Source: CAG-582 sp964636965 (lineage in GTDB: Bacteria > Bacillota_I > Bacilli_A > RF39 > UBA660). Taken from it: 12,659 nt of DNA. The stretch spans positions 1-12,659 of the forward strand of contig CAZWST010000047.1 of the NCBI GenBank assembly GCA_964636965.1. Direction: 5' to 3'. The notes under the pieces were generated by a model, which was given only the letters and a program-made list of their open reading frames with translations, did no database searches and was not told the DNA's origin. Position numbers and translations under genes: made by a program. Positions 12,654 to 12,659 of the stretch are shown piece by piece; positions within the stretch are counted from its first letter, which is position 1; each line of letters starts with the position of its first letter.

Positions 12654-12659
12654 TATAAC

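Overview
The DNA is very AT-rich. TGA ends several clear genes and tryptophan is encoded by TGG, so the standard code is in use and mycoplasma-type recoding is excluded. The gene families (pyruvate phosphate dikinase, a VanRS-type two-component system, a FemAB-type transferase, RecD2, short intrinsic terminators, AGGTGAT-type ribosome binding sites) suggest a low-GC Firmicute, probably a gut-type member of the Bacilli or a walled relative of the Mollicutes. This placement is inference from gene content.

Layout. 1-519: 3' end of ppdK and its terminator. 520-1650: a single-gene unit with a structured leader containing an attenuator-like terminator, then an ORF6N DNA-binding protein fused to a phospholipase-D-like domain. 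1660-4632: a cell-envelope block holding a FemAB/FemX-type aminoacyltransferase, a VanR-like response regulator and a VanS-like histidine kinase that starts at TTG inside the regulator gene. Four TTAA-type half-sites at exact 11-bp steps lie in front of the fem promoter and are candidate binding sites for the regulator. 4649-5438: a small protein-kinase-fold protein on its own promoter. 5526-7982: RecD2 helicase followed by a 45-residue membrane peptide and a terminator. 8032-8932: an unrecognised protein with a C-terminal zinc-ribbon-like Cys/His cluster, facing a secreted or membrane-anchored transglutaminase-like protein across a shared 15-bp terminator hairpin. 8926-10227 (minus strand): rpsT (ribosomal protein S20), then the transglutaminase-like gene on its own promoter. 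10305-12659: a tight three-gene operon of a CYTH triphosphate-binding protein, a radical SAM enzyme with viperin-like sequence landmarks, and a LysR regulator. The genes overlap by 1 and 8 nt. A nested 38-bp dyad sits about 60 bp upstream of the predicted transcription start.

The most interesting parts are the CYTH / radical SAM / LysR operon with its candidate operator, the FemAB-VanRS block with its tandem repeats, and the ORF6N-PLD gene behind a conditional-terminator leader. Four promoters also share one architecture in which the -10 box is exactly 6 nt before an AGGTG Shine-Dalgarno, which predicts transcripts that begin at the ribosome binding site. Every gene-free stretch is shorter than 300 bases. 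No tRNA, rRNA, CRISPR array or insertion sequence was seen.
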